This document shows positions 23,451-34,552 of a stretch of DNA of 64,000 nucleotides, one piece after another (within the stretch, counting starts at the first letter, position 1; each line of letters begins with the position of its first letter). A model generated the notes under the pieces. That model was not told where the DNA came from and made no database searches. It saw only the letters and a program-made list of their open reading frames with translations. Both the position numbers and the translations under genes were made by a program. This stretch comes from Symbiodinium kawagutii (taxonomy: Eukaryota; Sar; Dinophyceae; Suessiales; Symbiodiniaceae), in assembly GCA_009767595.1 (NCBI GenBank), contig VSDK01011273.1:16084-80083 (forward strand). Direction: 5' to 3'.

Positions 23451-23477
23451 TGGCTCAAGTGGCTCAAGTGGCTTCAG
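23451..23477 (+). other. Tandem partial spliced-leader relic
   Basis: Two exact 9-base copies of TGGCTCAAG (23451-23459, 23460-23468) plus a third imperfect copy (TGGCTTCAG). TGGCTCAAG is the 3' end of the 22-nt dinoflagellate trans-spliced leader. It lies about 50 bases before the start codon of an intronless gene, the position expected if a trans-spliced mRNA was reverse-transcribed and reinserted more than once. The copies are short, so chance is not excluded. Confidence 0.4.
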
Positions 23478-23529
23478 AGCTTTGCGACTTGAACAGAGCA
23501 GGGTCGGTACTTTGCACCTGCAATTCTAA

Positions 23530-25110
23530 ATGTTTCAAGTCACGGTGTCCCTTCCAAGTGGCCGAAGTGAAACCCTGTCACTCCCACACCTTGCCACCGT
23601 GAGGGACTTGAAAGTGCTGGCCCAGACTTGTTTTGGACAGGGGTTCCTCAAGCTTGCCACTGAAAGTGGACATGCGCTGACCAACTCGATGGACTCCTTG
23701 GAAGCTTTAGGCATTCAAGATGGGGATCACTTCGCTGCGATCGTGCAACAACCAAAAGTAGCAGCAACGAAAACGGCTTTTGCAATGTGGTGCTGCGGCG
23801 GTGACAGAATTGTGACTTGGGGCGATCCACGTCATGGTGGTGACAGCTCTGCAGTTCAAGATCAGTTCAGGAATGTGCAACAAGTTCAGCGCACAGAACG
23901 CGCCTTTGCTGCCATCTTGGGCGATGGGTCTGTGGTTACTTGGGGCCATCCACCTTCTGGTGGTGACAGCTCTGCAGTTCAGGATCAGCTCAGGGATGTG
24001 CAACAACTTCGGGGCATATTTGGCGCTTTTGCTGCCATCTTGCTCCATGGATCTGTCGTTACTTGGGGCCATCCACAGTATGGTGGTGACAGCTCTGCAG
24101 TTCAGGATCAGCTCAGGGATGTGCAACAACTTCAGGGCACATTTGGCGCTTTTGCTGCCATCTTGGTCGATGGGTCAGTGGTTACCTGGGGCGATCCACA
24201 TTCTGGTGGTGACAGCTCTGCAGTTCAAGATAAGCTCAAGAACGTGCAACATGTTCAGGCCGCGGCTAGGGCCTTCGCTGCCATTTTAAGGGACGGGTCA
24301 GTGGTTACCTGGGGCGATCCAGGTTATGGCGGTGACAGTTCTGCAGTTCAAGATCAGCTCAGGAATGTGCAACAAGTCAAGCGCACAGAACGCGCCTTTG
24401 CTGCCATCTTGCGTGACGGGTCAGTTGTTACCTGGGGCCATCCAGGTTATGGTGGTGACAGCTCTGCAGTTCAAGATCAGCTCAGGAATGTGCAACAAGT
24501 CAAGCGCACAGAACGCGCCTTTGCTGCCATCTTGGGCGACGGGTCAGTGGTTACCTGGGGCGATCCACGTTACGGCGGTGACAGTTCTGCAGTTCAAGAT
24601 CAGTTCAGGAATGTGCAACAAGTTGAGGGCACGTATCATGCTTTTGCTGCCATCTTGGGTGACGGGTCTGTTGTTACCTGGGGCCATCCAGGTTATGGTG
24701 GTGACAGCTCTGCAGTTCAAGATCAGCTCAGGAATGTGCAACAAGTTCAGCGCACAGAACGCGCCTTTTCTGCCATCTTGGGCGATGGGTCAGTGGTTAC
24801 CTGGGGCGATCCGCATTCTGGTGGTGACAGCGCTGCAGTTCAGGATCAGCTGAGGAACGTACAAAAAGTTCAGGCCACAGCTGATGCCTTTGCTGCCATC
24901 TTGGGCGATGGGTCTGTGGTTACTTGGGGCCATCCACATTCTGGTGGTGACAGCGCTGCAGTTCAGGATCAGCTCAGGGATGTGCAACAACTTCAGGGCA
25001 CATTTGGCGCTTTTGCTGCCATCTTGGTCGATGGGTCTGTCGTTACTTGGGGCGATCCAGATCTGGGTGGTGGCAGCTCTGCCGTTCAAGATCAGCTCCT
25101 GTTCTTATAG
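23530..25110 (+). CDS. Ubiquitin-like domain plus RCC1-like 41-residue repeat protein
   Basis: A single uninterrupted frame of 526 codons. Residues 1-75 (VTVSLPSGRSETLSLP, TVRDLKVLAQ, GFLKL, GIQDGDH) fit a ubiquitin-like beta-grasp domain. Eleven VTWG repeats follow, consensus DGSVVTWGxPxxGGDSSAVQ then DQLxNVQQVxxTxxAFAAIL, at an exact 123-bp period with no indels, ending in a partial unit and stop. The pattern resembles RCC1/HERC-type beta-propeller blades, though blades here are shorter than the usual 50 or so residues. RCC1-like propellers bind proteins or chromatin; combined with a ubiquitin-like domain this suggests a scaffold, but function is unknown. Start chosen at the first ATG of the conserved N-terminus. 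Intronless, unlike its neighbours. Near-identical units show recent internal duplication. Confidence 0.88.
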   Translation: MFQVTVSLPSGRSETLSLPHLATVRDLKVLAQTCFGQGFLKLATESGHALTNSMDSLEALGIQDGDHFAAIVQQPKVAATKTAFAMWCCGGDRIVTWGDPRHGGDSSAVQDQFRNVQQVQRTERAFAAILGDGSVVTWGHPPSGGDSSAVQDQLRDVQQLRGIFGAFAAILLHGSVVTWGHPQYGGDSSAVQDQLRDVQQLQGTFGAFAAILVDGSVVTWGDPHSGGDSSAVQDKLKNVQHVQAAARAFAAILRDGSVVTWGDPGYGGDSSAVQDQLRNVQQVKRTERAFAAILRDGSVVTWGHPGYGGDSSAVQDQLRNVQQVKRTERAFAAILGDGSVVTWGDPRYGGDSSAVQDQFRNVQQVEGTYHAFAAILGDGSVVTWGHPGYGGDSSAVQDQLRNVQQVQRTERAFSAILGDGSVVTWGDPHSGGDSAAVQDQLRNVQKVQATADAFAAILGDGSVVTWGHPHSGGDSAAVQDQLRDVQQLQGTFGAFAAILVDGSVVTWGDPDLGGGSSAVQDQLLFL

Positions 25111-25564
25111 CATTTTCGCCCATGTGTCATTGCAAGGGACGCTTTTGCTGATGATGCTTGACAAATACTTGTGATTTTGCAGTCAATCAACCAATCAACG
25201 AAGAGGGCTCTGAACGAGTCAAAAAAAGAGTCGAGATAGTAACCTTTTGGTCTGCTGCTTTCTGTCTCCTCACGAGCTGGTGCATATTTTTTGCTCCGTG
25301 GGACTGCTTTGGTGTTGACCAGATTGGCATACACTGTACGTGACTATGCTGACATTTTTTTCGATGTGTTGATACAGTTTTAGACCCACCACCACTCACA
25401 TTTAGACAAAACCGAGAAGGGACTTCAGCGAGAACATTTGCACTGGAAGTTGAACTCGTTGAACTCATTGTTCATTGTTCTTCGTGTCGCAACTGATTTT
25501 CTCCAAGCCTTGAAGTTCCATTAATGAGACTCTGGTGCAACCGGCATGAATCCTAGGTGCGCAG

Positions 25565-27560
25565 CGAAGTCAGTTGGAACAGCAGCAGGCGCTGGAAGTT
25601 GTGCAAAGTGTGGTCCGTTGAAATGTGGTGACAGACAGTCGGTGTTTTTGAAAACATGTTTCATAATTCCTGAAACCATCTAAAACCAACGGTTTTTCAT
25701 GGTCTCGATGCTGGACTAACAGGACCATTGTGGCTGTCTTTGAGGCTCGGCAGTGACCAATCCAAATTTCAGAGCGCCGGCTGTGAAGTCAGCAGGCTCA
25801 GATGCAACGTCTGCAAGCACAATGAGGACCGGGGGGCTGGTGGTGGATGGCTGCCACGATGGTTTCCGTGTACTGGTGGTGATCCCCACGGCTGACCATG
25901 GTATGAGCTTCAGGGCTCGCAAGCTAGGCAGCTAGGAGGAGCAAGGTTGGTGCCTTCGATGATTTCAGTGAGCACCAGCTATCAGGATGGCTCATAGGAG
26001 GGACAGCCTCTGAAGCCTGGGGGCTGGTTTGAAAATTTGGATGTTTGGTGCTTCACCATGGCCCCCAATCGATACCGCTTCAGCAGCACAGCATGGTGTG
26101 GGACGGCCACCATTTGGATAGCACAGAACTGCCAGAGGCAGTAGACCAGGGCTCCGACATGGTAGTCTGCGAAGTGCACCCCAGTGGAAGTTGTTGTGTA
26201 GCCATCCAGTGAACTCGTTTTCAGGAGACCGGTGGCTTGTAGGTGCGGGCCTGGAGCAAGTCCTGAAATGGAGGGACCACAAGGACCACATAGGTTACGG
26301 AACCCGAAATGAGCAAGCTTTGAAAAGACACGAGAATGAAAGTATGGCATAACACTCTTGATTCTGGATATTGTGACAGTTCACCGGATGCTTGAGGCAT
26401 TCAAAGAAACCTCAATCTAGGTTGGTTGTGGATCGGAGCCGTTCACGATGATTCATGGACCAAAATCTGATTGCCAATTCACTCAGTGATCAAAAGGTCA
26501 TCATGACTTTGATTAATCAACGTCATACTATGACCATGATCAACCACTATACTATACTGTAGTAATATAGTTGCTTATTAGCCATTGTCTATTCTTGATT
26601 ATGAATGGTTAATGAACAACTACCACCAACGAGCGGTGTCAATCATAATCAACAATTCATAGCCAGTTGAGCAACATGAGTCATGTTGATATATGTTGAT
26701 TAGCCATCAAGAAATCAACAACACATTAGCCATTAGTTAATGATCAAAAATAAGTTGATAGTTGACTGTAACTGATACATTGGACCATTATTAAACAATT
26801 TATGATTTGCCAAACTAGTTGATATAGTTTTCACTCAATCTTCGATCAATTTTTACGAACGACCTGCCCTAGGCGCTGAGTGATGACTTCCCTGCAGCTC
26901 GAATGCAGAATTCGGTGCAAAGATGCGGGCTGCAATCCTGAAATCGCAGGGCGACACAACGATCACCGCAACTGGGAACAATGTAACCAATCCATGTGCA
27001 GTTTCAACGTATTAAATTAGTTTGGTGTTTATGATTCAATTTTGTTTCACGATGGCAATTCAAGGGGTTTTTATACGTGAGATATAGGCAAGGTAAACTG
27101 AGAGTCTTTTTGACCAATCATAAGATAGTAACTCGATAGGACCAAGAAAGATGTGTTTGGGGAAGCTGGCTGCGGCTGCCGCCCCCCGCCGCTGTGCTGC
27201 TGCTGCGGCTCTTTTTGCTTAATCTTAAGTTCTTCCGGACCCAGACACTTTACACAGGTATTCAACACATGTTTTTCGTGTTTGCGGTCAATTTTTCTTC
27301 CGCATGAAGTGCCGAGCTGCCAGTTTCCGTTGTTCCTGCAGCCGATGTGGCTCGTTCTTTGCGAAGCTGTCACATGGCCATGTCATGTTGACACTGCAAG
27401 TTTGGGTCAGGTTCGAAGATACAAATTCACAGCTTCCACTGTCTCATGCAGCAACAAGAGCCTCACGGGAACTTTCTACGCTTCTGCAAGCCAGAAACGG
27501 CAAGGGCTCTAGCTTACCATCACTACCTTCCCCTAACTTGCCTCCTGGCCTTCTGGCCCA
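25565..27560 (+). CDS. Candidate multi-exon gene, unknown function
   Basis: Four separate coding-like segments with splice borders: 25565-25597 (RSQLEQQQALE; AG|C, GT), 25773-25900 (...RTGGLVVDGCHDGFRVLVVI...; AG|A, GTATGA), 26092-26183 (MVWDGHHLDSTELPEAVDQG...; AG|C, GT) and 26898-26982 (SSNAEFGAKMRAAILKSQGD...; AG|C, GTAACC). A fifth may start after the acceptor at 27409, where two frames are open. Phases do not all chain, so exons are missing or some calls are wrong. No domain recognised. They share strand and spacing, which is why they are grouped. Confidence 0.38.
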
Positions 27561-28187
27561 TGACTAGCGACCACCTTGGCCGACCTTGGCACTGCTAGAG
27601 CTAAGCTTCTTCTGCTGCTAAGCTGGTTACTTACAACCCACTCTTAGCTGCTTGCTGATGTGTTGAATCTGTGAGCGGTGATGAGCTGTGTAAAAAAAAC
27701 ATGTGAGGATATGTTTAAAACCACCGACAAGTAGTTGTTTAACCATTGTACAGGTATTTATTGTTAGTTATTTTAAATATATCATAATTATTCCCTATTA
27801 TGAACCACTGTGGTCTATCTACCACACTTTGTGGGGGATCAATGAATCCACCATGGTTTTGCCATCGAGTCTCTTCTCAGCGGCTTGATGCCGTGATTCA
27901 GCGCTGGCGATGTGACCATGCAATGGCTGCTGAGATGTTTGCTGGTTTCTTCTACTGCACTGGGAGATAGGGATGCCGAGAAATGCAGGGCACATGTTTG
28001 AAACTTGTTGGGAGGTTCCATGACTTTCTGGGCGGAAGAAAATGGAAGGAATATGTTCAGGTATGGCATCAAGATTGATCAAGTGTAGAACGCAGCATCG
28101 ATTTCAAGCTCAGAGCACTTGCAGAAATAAGCTGAAAGCGGACAAGATTCTTAACCAAGAAATTTTAACCAAAGTGAAAGCGCGCAG

Positions 28188-28357
28188 TTCTTGAAATTTC
28201 GACCGGCTGGAACTCTCATCGGCATCCAGCAGCAAACAGAACCGAGGCCAACACACTATGGGAGGTGGCGTCAGCACGTGCAGAGCTCGGAAACGAGATG
28301 GTGCCACTGGAGTTGCAGTTTCGCCATTGGTGGGTTGATATATTGCCAGATTTCGAG
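28188..28357 (+). CDS. Candidate exon, unknown protein
   Basis: After a GCAG|T acceptor the frame runs 56 codons to a GT donor (TTCGAG|GTGTTT). It includes NTLWEVASARAELGNEMVPL and ...LQFRHWWVDILPDFE. Composition is strongly protein-like, although there is no ATG near its start. No family recognised. Confidence 0.48.
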
Positions 28358-28670
28358 GTGTTTCAGCAGATGAGATGATCCCTTTAGGGGTCAAAGCATG
28401 TCAATCCGAGGAGTTTTCCACCATTCATCTTTGATTAACCACCATCGATCATTCATTCGCCACGAACAATTATACAATGGCGAATTACATCGAATTACTT
28501 AACCATTACTACTGAAACCAATCCATTGCTTCACCATTGGCTACAAATGAAGCGTTAAGTAACCAGTATGGGCGGAGGGTTGACCATGAATGAACCATGG
28601 CTGCGGCCAAGGCGTCCATATTTACACCTACTCAGATACTGTCCGGACGTCAGCTGTGCGACCCCGTGCC

Positions 28671-28800
28671 TCACCAGCCAGTGGTAAGGATTAGGTTGTC
28701 CGTGGGTTGTTTCAGCAGTGAGTGGACCTCCTCTTCAGTTGGAGTTGGGAACCGCTTTTGAAGTCCTGAATAGATTCGGGAATCAAAGGAAGATGAAAAG
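28671..28800 (-). CDS. Candidate minus-strand coding segment
   Basis: Minus frame ending at a stop near 28671 with QKRFPTPTEEEVHSLLKQPT and ...DNLILTTGW. Coding-like composition; could be the last exon of the minus-strand gene upstream, but the link is not shown. Confidence 0.35.
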
Positions 28801-29216
28801 GCATGTTGATCCAGGTAGCAGAAAGAAGAGCGTGCGCAGTCATTTGCCGTCAAGAAGACAGGAGATGGTGATTTTTGCGTATTGCACTTCAGGCTCCTGC
28901 CAGAAATCCCGTGGTTGGCATTCTTGTCTCATGCAAAATATTCTTGTCTCATGCAAAACAGGGGACCATGAGACAACCAGCAAAAAGTAAGTACTACTAA
29001 GGATAGAACAGGATGGATCACCAACCATATAGATGCTCGACTGTCGGCGAGGCGTTGATCAGTTTTTGTCTTGCACACGGCTATTGCCATTTGCTAAGAT
29101 CCCGCATCCGGGGCTGTGTGCTCTTGCGGAAGTGGATGCCTCAGTGGCACTGCCAATGTCCCACTTGATCCTGCATGACGGCTGAAGCATGTTGAACCTG
29201 CGTGGGATCCACTCAC

Positions 29217-29332
29217 CTGGTGACAGCTGAACCATGGGGGGTGGGCCACTGAGGCAGCCCATGTGTTGGGCAATGGTCTTCGGGTCATGGGCCTCAGTAA
29301 GAGGCTGGAGATCCTCAGTTTTGCTTGGAAAT
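29217..29332 (-). CDS. Candidate minus-strand exon
   Basis: Starts after GTGAG|A and ends at a consensus donor (CACCAG|GTGAGT at 29216-29211). Encodes FPSKTEDLQPLTEAHDPKTI followed by ...AQHMGCLSGPPPMVQLSP. Same strand as the gene at 30.3-32.1 kb and could be one of its downstream exons. No family recognised. Confidence 0.45.
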
Positions 29333-30171
29333 CTCACGATTCGAACGGATTCTCCTTTATTGCTTCCCATTAGTTCCCTAGGAGAACCAATTGATTGCAG
29401 TTTCTACGTTTATTGCTTCCCATTAGTTCCCTAGCAATGATCAGGTAGATGTAGACATGCAGGAAAGGACATAATCGGTTGACGAAAAAAATCACGATTT
29501 CCGTGCAGATTCGCTTGCTCATAGTTGCATTTGCTTGGCTGGCGTGGGCAAACAGCTTTGGTTTACCCTATAAAGTTTACGTTCTGATTTTCTCCACAGC
29601 TGTAAAACAAGTTCACCAAGATTGTGACAAAACATAGTGTTTTCAGATCGCCCGATGGCCCAATGAAATTCATTGTTGACTTTGGGATTTTGCTGCCCAA
29701 GCCAAGCTGGTGAGATAGCAGCTTTCTAGGACAAATCACGGAGAAACACAGCCGGATTGTGAACCGCTTTTGCAGATTTTCTCTTCACTCCAAAATTGGA
29801 ATTCTTTCAAAATGTGTCTCAGGCTTTGGATTGAGAAGGGCGTACTTGTCATATCTTGTCATGTTACCCCTTACCAAAAGTCGCGAAGAAAGTCGCGAAG
29901 ATTTGGTCGTTTCCGCTGGTTGCAAACCAGCCAATTCGCTGTGTTCGCCCCTCGAAGTGGTACATCTTGGGGTTCGAATTCCTGCGGTAGCGTCGCCAGG
30001 CCGGGCTATATCCTCATCCACAACCACTCACCAACCCTCAAGTTGGCAAGCTCAGCCACAGGGATGCCAGGAACCTGGGAATTCCTAATCTTAACCCTCC
30101 AAGAGCTCCCATAGGAAGCTTGGTTTCATAGAGAACTTGTACATTTTTTTTGGTTAAGTTTCTAGCCCACA

Positions 30172-32066
30172 ATTGGATGTTTATTGTTGCTCGAGTGATT
30201 GCCACTCGGATGGCACGATTGGTTCCATTTGGAGGTAGTGTGGCAATAGATTTGTTCAAGCTGATGCTGAGGATATGTCTGAGGAACTTGAAATTATTGA
30301 TGTCCAAAACAACAGAAGCAGTAGTGTTCGAAATGTCACTAATTAATCATCACACTTCAGAAGGCCCAGTGAACGAAATGTCAGCAATGATCAGGATGGC
30401 AACATCACCAACACGGTCGTCGTCGTCTTCGCCGCCGGCGTCGTCGTCGTCGTCGTCATCATCATCATCATCATCATCATCATCTCGCATACCATATCCA
30501 CGACCAACTTCATGAGAGGCTGTTCCAAAAACCATCAGCAATGCATCGAGGTTCTTAATGTTGCAGGAGGCAAAGGGTGGGGACAAGTGCTGATACGACT
30601 CAACTCATGAGTCGAAAGAGATGTTGATCAGCATTTGAAGCTCATGGTTCTTCTATGTCCTTCCAGTTCCTTCCATGTACCGTCCTTTGGGTAGCTATGA
30701 TTGGCTTGCCCTTTTCTTTCTGGATGTCGTTTGCATTCAGGTTTGATCAGCCCTAGCTTGTTTTTTTGCATTTACAAGTTTGATTTGATGGGTCCTCTTG
30801 CATCCTCTTGCGAAATTGGAGTTTGACTTACCAAAAACATCCAAAAAACCTTCCCTTGGCGTGTTGAGTTGCCAGTATACTGCCCCAGCGAACATCGCAT
30901 GGAGCTTCGCTTTCTTTGCCGTCTTGAGATGTTCTGCCTTCGGAGTGATCGGTGTGTCAAAAACAGATCCAACTTCTGATGGCAACAGATCCAACGGTGC
31001 GTCTGCGAACGCGTCGTTCGCGTGCAGGTCCTGGAGTATGAGATCAGCGAAGGCCGCATCCATGAGGATGACATTGTGACCGGGATGAAAATGTCGCGCT
31101 GCGTGAGAAATCTAGGAACCTGTCAATAGATGGTCACAGATGGTCACAAACGGTCGCAACCTCGTTTTGGAAAGATCAGATTCATATGCTTGAAGGATCT
31201 TACAAGAACCTCGAGTCAGTTCACAAATGGCAGTTTGCGGCAGGGGTCAGTGTTCACTAGTATGGGTTTGAGAATGTTTGAGACATTCTTCGGGATTTTC
31301 CATCTTTCGACATCTTTCGACTCGCAGCTTTCCCTGGCCGAGGTCATGTTCTCAGATGGTCATGATGTCTTGCTGCAGGCGTGTGAGGGTCTGGGTCCAG
31401 CGCCTGCAGAGATTCTTCACATGGACTACAGCCTGGAATGAAGACAGTGAAATAGTGTTGCAGCTGCTGCTGCTGCTGGCTCGTGTGCTGNNNNNNNNNN
31501 CCCCTGCTGCTGCTGCAGCTGCTGCTGTTCACAAAGAATCAAGATGCTGCATATCCATGAACCCATTTAGATTGTGAATGTTCATGCTGTGAAGTGGAGT
31601 TTCCTCCATGGACTCCGGACCATGTGCATCATCGAGGAAGAAACTTCAATTGGCAGTACCGTGCATTCACCATACTTGCCTTTTTCTCATGGAACCCTTT
31701 GGTTGGAATCATGACCAGGACAGATGTCCTGATGTTTCCACTTGGAATGCAGCCAGTAGTTGTACATGACGCCGCGAACGCCTCTTAGCGCTGGACGAAC
31801 CTGAATAAGAAACATTGAAAAACTGCAAATGCCCGGCATCAAACGAATCACTTCACCAATCTTCACCATGTAATTCTTGGATTCATACGAGTTATTTGCA
31901 TTTTGGAATGAAATTGGAACGTACCTTTATGAATCGTTATGATGATTTTCTAGGGATTTGTACGGAAAGTCCATCATGACATCTACATCGACAGTCCCAA
32001 AACTCTCCTCTTGCAGAGACTCCGCGGTTTTCCGAGCTGCGTCATCGACATGGCTTCCAAGATTCC
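30172..32066 (-). CDS. Minus-strand multi-exon gene with Asp-rich segment, unknown function
   Basis: Exons in order of transcription: 32066-31987 (HVDDAARKTAESLQEESFGT...; ends before GTAGAT), 31800-31716 (VRPALRGVRGVMYNYWLHSK...; TTATTCAG|G, ends GTCATG), 31098-30832 (RHFHPGHNVILMDAAFADLI...; AG|C, ends GTAAGT), then 30519 onward (SHEVGRGYGMR, about 15 Asp from a microsatellite, then GDVAILIIADIS). The three junctions keep phase. After DIS a 45-bp segment with in-frame stops lies between two copies of TGACATTTCG; beyond it the same frame continues NTTASVVLDINNFKFLRHIL to about 30172. The first exon start is uncertain. No family recognised; the poly-Asp tract suggests an acidic linker. Confidence 0.55.
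31458..31531 (+). repeat. CTG/CAG repeat with assembly gap
   Basis: CTG repeats on both sides of ten Ns (31491-31500). The run of exactly ten Ns is probably a placeholder for an unresolved microsatellite length. It lies in an intron of the minus-strand gene. Confidence 0.85.
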
Positions 32067-33196
32067 CACATCTCAAGTTCTCCCCACGAAAGTGGGCGTG
32101 GAGGAAGTAGAGATGGATCCCTGGATGGCACGAAGTCACTCCCAAGTCTTCCCCAGAAATGAGTTGCTCTTGAAGAACCCATTCTTTGGAAGCTAAAGTA
32201 AGGGAGAACGAACAAACTCAATAATGGATATAATGGAAATCAATTTCACATGACGTCACGTGTCTCAACAGTAGATCATCTGATTCTGATGTAAATAATA
32301 CAATCAATTTGCGCAAAAGCCCAGCTTCTACCAAGTTGGGTCCCTGGCATATCATCGAAGCAAATGCTTCAATGGCTCGTTACCAGTTTTGCTGCTTTGG
32401 GGTGGCGGGTCACTAGGCACTCGAGGCCATGCTCATGATTGATCACGAACCTCTCTAACGAATAGAGGTGAGTATAACGGAGGTGAGTATAATGGAGTTG
32501 AGTATAAACATGGTTATTGTAATTTAGTCGATTTAGATCGGTTTAGTATCATAGAGGTGAGCACACAGTTTTCTTATGTCTTCTTCGTTGTCTTCGTCCT
32601 TTTCGTCCTTTATGTGTTCCACCTTTTCTTCTCTTCGGCTCTTTCTCACTTCCAAACTTTTACGCAACAATGTGCTCGCAGAAGTGCTTACTGCGTTTGT
32701 GCATGTGTTTTTGATTGTTTTTGCTGGCGTTTAGTGGTGTCTTTCAAGGTGGTTCGTTCCATTTCCGTACAGCAACACCTTTGAGAGCATCTCTTGCACA
32801 ATTTGTTGCTGCACAGCTTCGGTTTGACAAAGTGCTTGCACACAATATCACGCAGTTCTTCAAGTTCAAACACAAGTTGTCTTATCAGGGCAACACGTCT
32901 CCACAGCAAAATATTTGTGCAGCACAACTTTTATGCAATAAATCATGCTTATACAACAGTACCAGTGGGACCAATGCTTGGACTAGACGACAACGATGTA
33001 ACTTGGGGTGGTGGACATGGCAGGAGAACAAGTTCTTCAGAACAATGGTCCATTGGGTACACCATTGTGAGGAAACTGATATGTGAAATCGCCTGTATTT
33101 CATCTACAGATTCTGAGCCCTGTATGATTGTGGAGCAAAGGCAAGGCAACATATGTTAAAAAACACTATGAATGCGTGCTTGAGCTCTTTTCTCAG
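32067..33196. other. Region between the minus- and plus-strand genes
   Basis: Mostly AT-rich with no clear exon. A plus segment near 32970-33060 (VPVGPMLGLDDNDVTWGGGH...) is coding-like but lacks good borders. Any promoter of the divergent genes would lie here, but no recognisable promoter motif was found (dinoflagellates generally lack TATA boxes). Confidence 0.3.
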
Positions 33197-33440
33197 TTGA
33201 TGGCCAGCACGCTGGTGCCAAGGACGTACCAGAAGAACGTGTTGAAGTGGAGGCGAACGAAGGATCGTCTGAGTCCCTGGAGGATGTTGAGACCTCTGAG
33301 TCTGAGTCTTCTGCAGTCCAAGAAGAGAGGCTGCGAATGGCAAAGGTCACACTGTGGATTTCAGCCCTGAGCCTGGGCCTTGCGGGCGAGCAAGTGCAGC
33401 AATGCCCACATCTCCGCGGTGCCATTTCTAGGGGAGGTGA
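33197..33440 (+). CDS. Candidate acidic exon
   Basis: After a pyrimidine-rich acceptor (TTTTCTCAG|T) the plus frame encodes an acidic stretch (EANEGSSESLEDVETSESES) followed by a hydrophobic segment (KVTLWISALSLGLAG). It may belong to the membrane-protein gene that follows, but phase linkage was not shown. Confidence 0.38.
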
Positions 33441-33996
33441 CAACAGCTGTGCGGATTTCAATGATCATTGTAGGATGTTCTGTGATCTCACGGATATTTC
33501 GCGGTTACATTTGCTTTGGCCATTCCAGTGGCAACAATACGATTCGGGTTTTCCTGGAGTTTGCTTATGTTCTGCTGAGAATACCAAGTTAAACAGTTTC
33601 TACAGACAAACTCGTGGATTGTATAAAACAACCCGAAAAGGTACGTAGGTAAAGCATTTTCACATTGAGTGCTTTTGGTCTGATCTTGTCAGGACGGATC
33701 ATTTTTGTTGGCCCATGCCCTTTCATCCACAAATGTCCACAAGACTGGGTGATTTGAATTCAGTTGTCCAGAGCCTATGCAATGCTGGTTGGTTCTCACC
33801 TGTCATTCACCCTTCTACCATTTATTTCAGCGTGATGGCAGCGCCAATGAACCAGGAGCGGCACAAGAATCGTATGGAATGTATGGACAATGCGTTGTTG
33901 ATGTTGTTGATTCCATTGCATAGTTTGTACTGCCCTATTGGTGAGATTTCTCATGGGGCGAGGTGGATTTTTATGATTTTGATCAAAGTAGATGTG

Positions 33997-34240
33997 GGTG
34001 TTTCTCCAAATAGGTGACCTCCAAAAATGGATGGTTTATTACTATAATTGATCACTATTGGATGATTCCCTTCAAAAGGCGTGGTTTATGGCTATAAATG
34101 ATTACTATTTATTCATAGATGATTGATACAAAGGATGACTCTTCAAGTTCTGGATGGTGAATATTACTACTATTAACGGTGAATCTTGGATGATAACTGG
34201 GGGTACCCCTATGACTTGACCACAACCACCATGTGGATAA
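33997..34240. mobile_element. MITE-like element, copy 3 (composite)
   Basis: Begins GGTGTTTCTCCAAATAGG, followed by an interior resembling copy 4 (TGGATGGTTTATTACTA). An inverted GGTACCCCTAT at 34203-34213 matches the reverse complement of copy 1's ATAGGGGTACC. The arrangement looks like two related copies joined or nested. Confidence 0.4.
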
Positions 34241-34365
34241 CTCACTGAACCTGCCACAGTGGGGATCTCCACCGCCGCACCAAGGAAACCCACCAGGGCT
34301 GAGATGTTGCGAGCAGTGCCGGCGTATCGAGTTCTGGAAAGGCCATGATTCGATGTTTGGAACAG

Positions 34366-34441
34366 GGCACCTAAGTAGCATCTAAATAGCACCTAACAGG
34401 GCACCTAAATAGCACCTAATGGTCCTAATAGGCACCTAAGG
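34366..34441 (+). repeat. GCACCTAA short tandem repeat
   Basis: At least five copies of GCACCTAA/AGCACCTAA separated by short variable spacers, about 110 bases upstream of the first recognised exon of the membrane-protein gene. Confidence 0.65.
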
Positions 34442-34552
34442 TAACTTATTATGAAAGCTCTTAGTGGGACTCGCTTACTTGGAGAAATGACATGTTGCGA
34501 CTTAACTTCAAGACCTTTCTCCACGCTTTGGCTGACAGCCTGACAGCTCCAG

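Noticed and set aside
23707..25174. Long frames on the other plus frame and on the minus strand across the RCC1-like array
   Set aside because: Shadows of the 123-bp repeat: because the period is a multiple of three, any frame free of stops in one unit stays open.
27071..27373. Minus-strand Cys/His-containing frame that might be a zinc-binding domain
   Set aside because: Cys spacing does not fit a known zinc finger and plus-strand frames over the same interval are equally plausible.
29870..30005. tRNA-like or SINE-like segment (GGTTCGAATTCC resembles a B box; perfect GCTGGTT/AACCAGC hairpin at 29915-29931)
   Set aside because: The putative T-arm pairs mostly through G-T, no A box lies at the right distance, and the would-be 3' acceptor strand has no complementary 5' strand. 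Not a tRNA; a SINE head remains possible but is unsupported.
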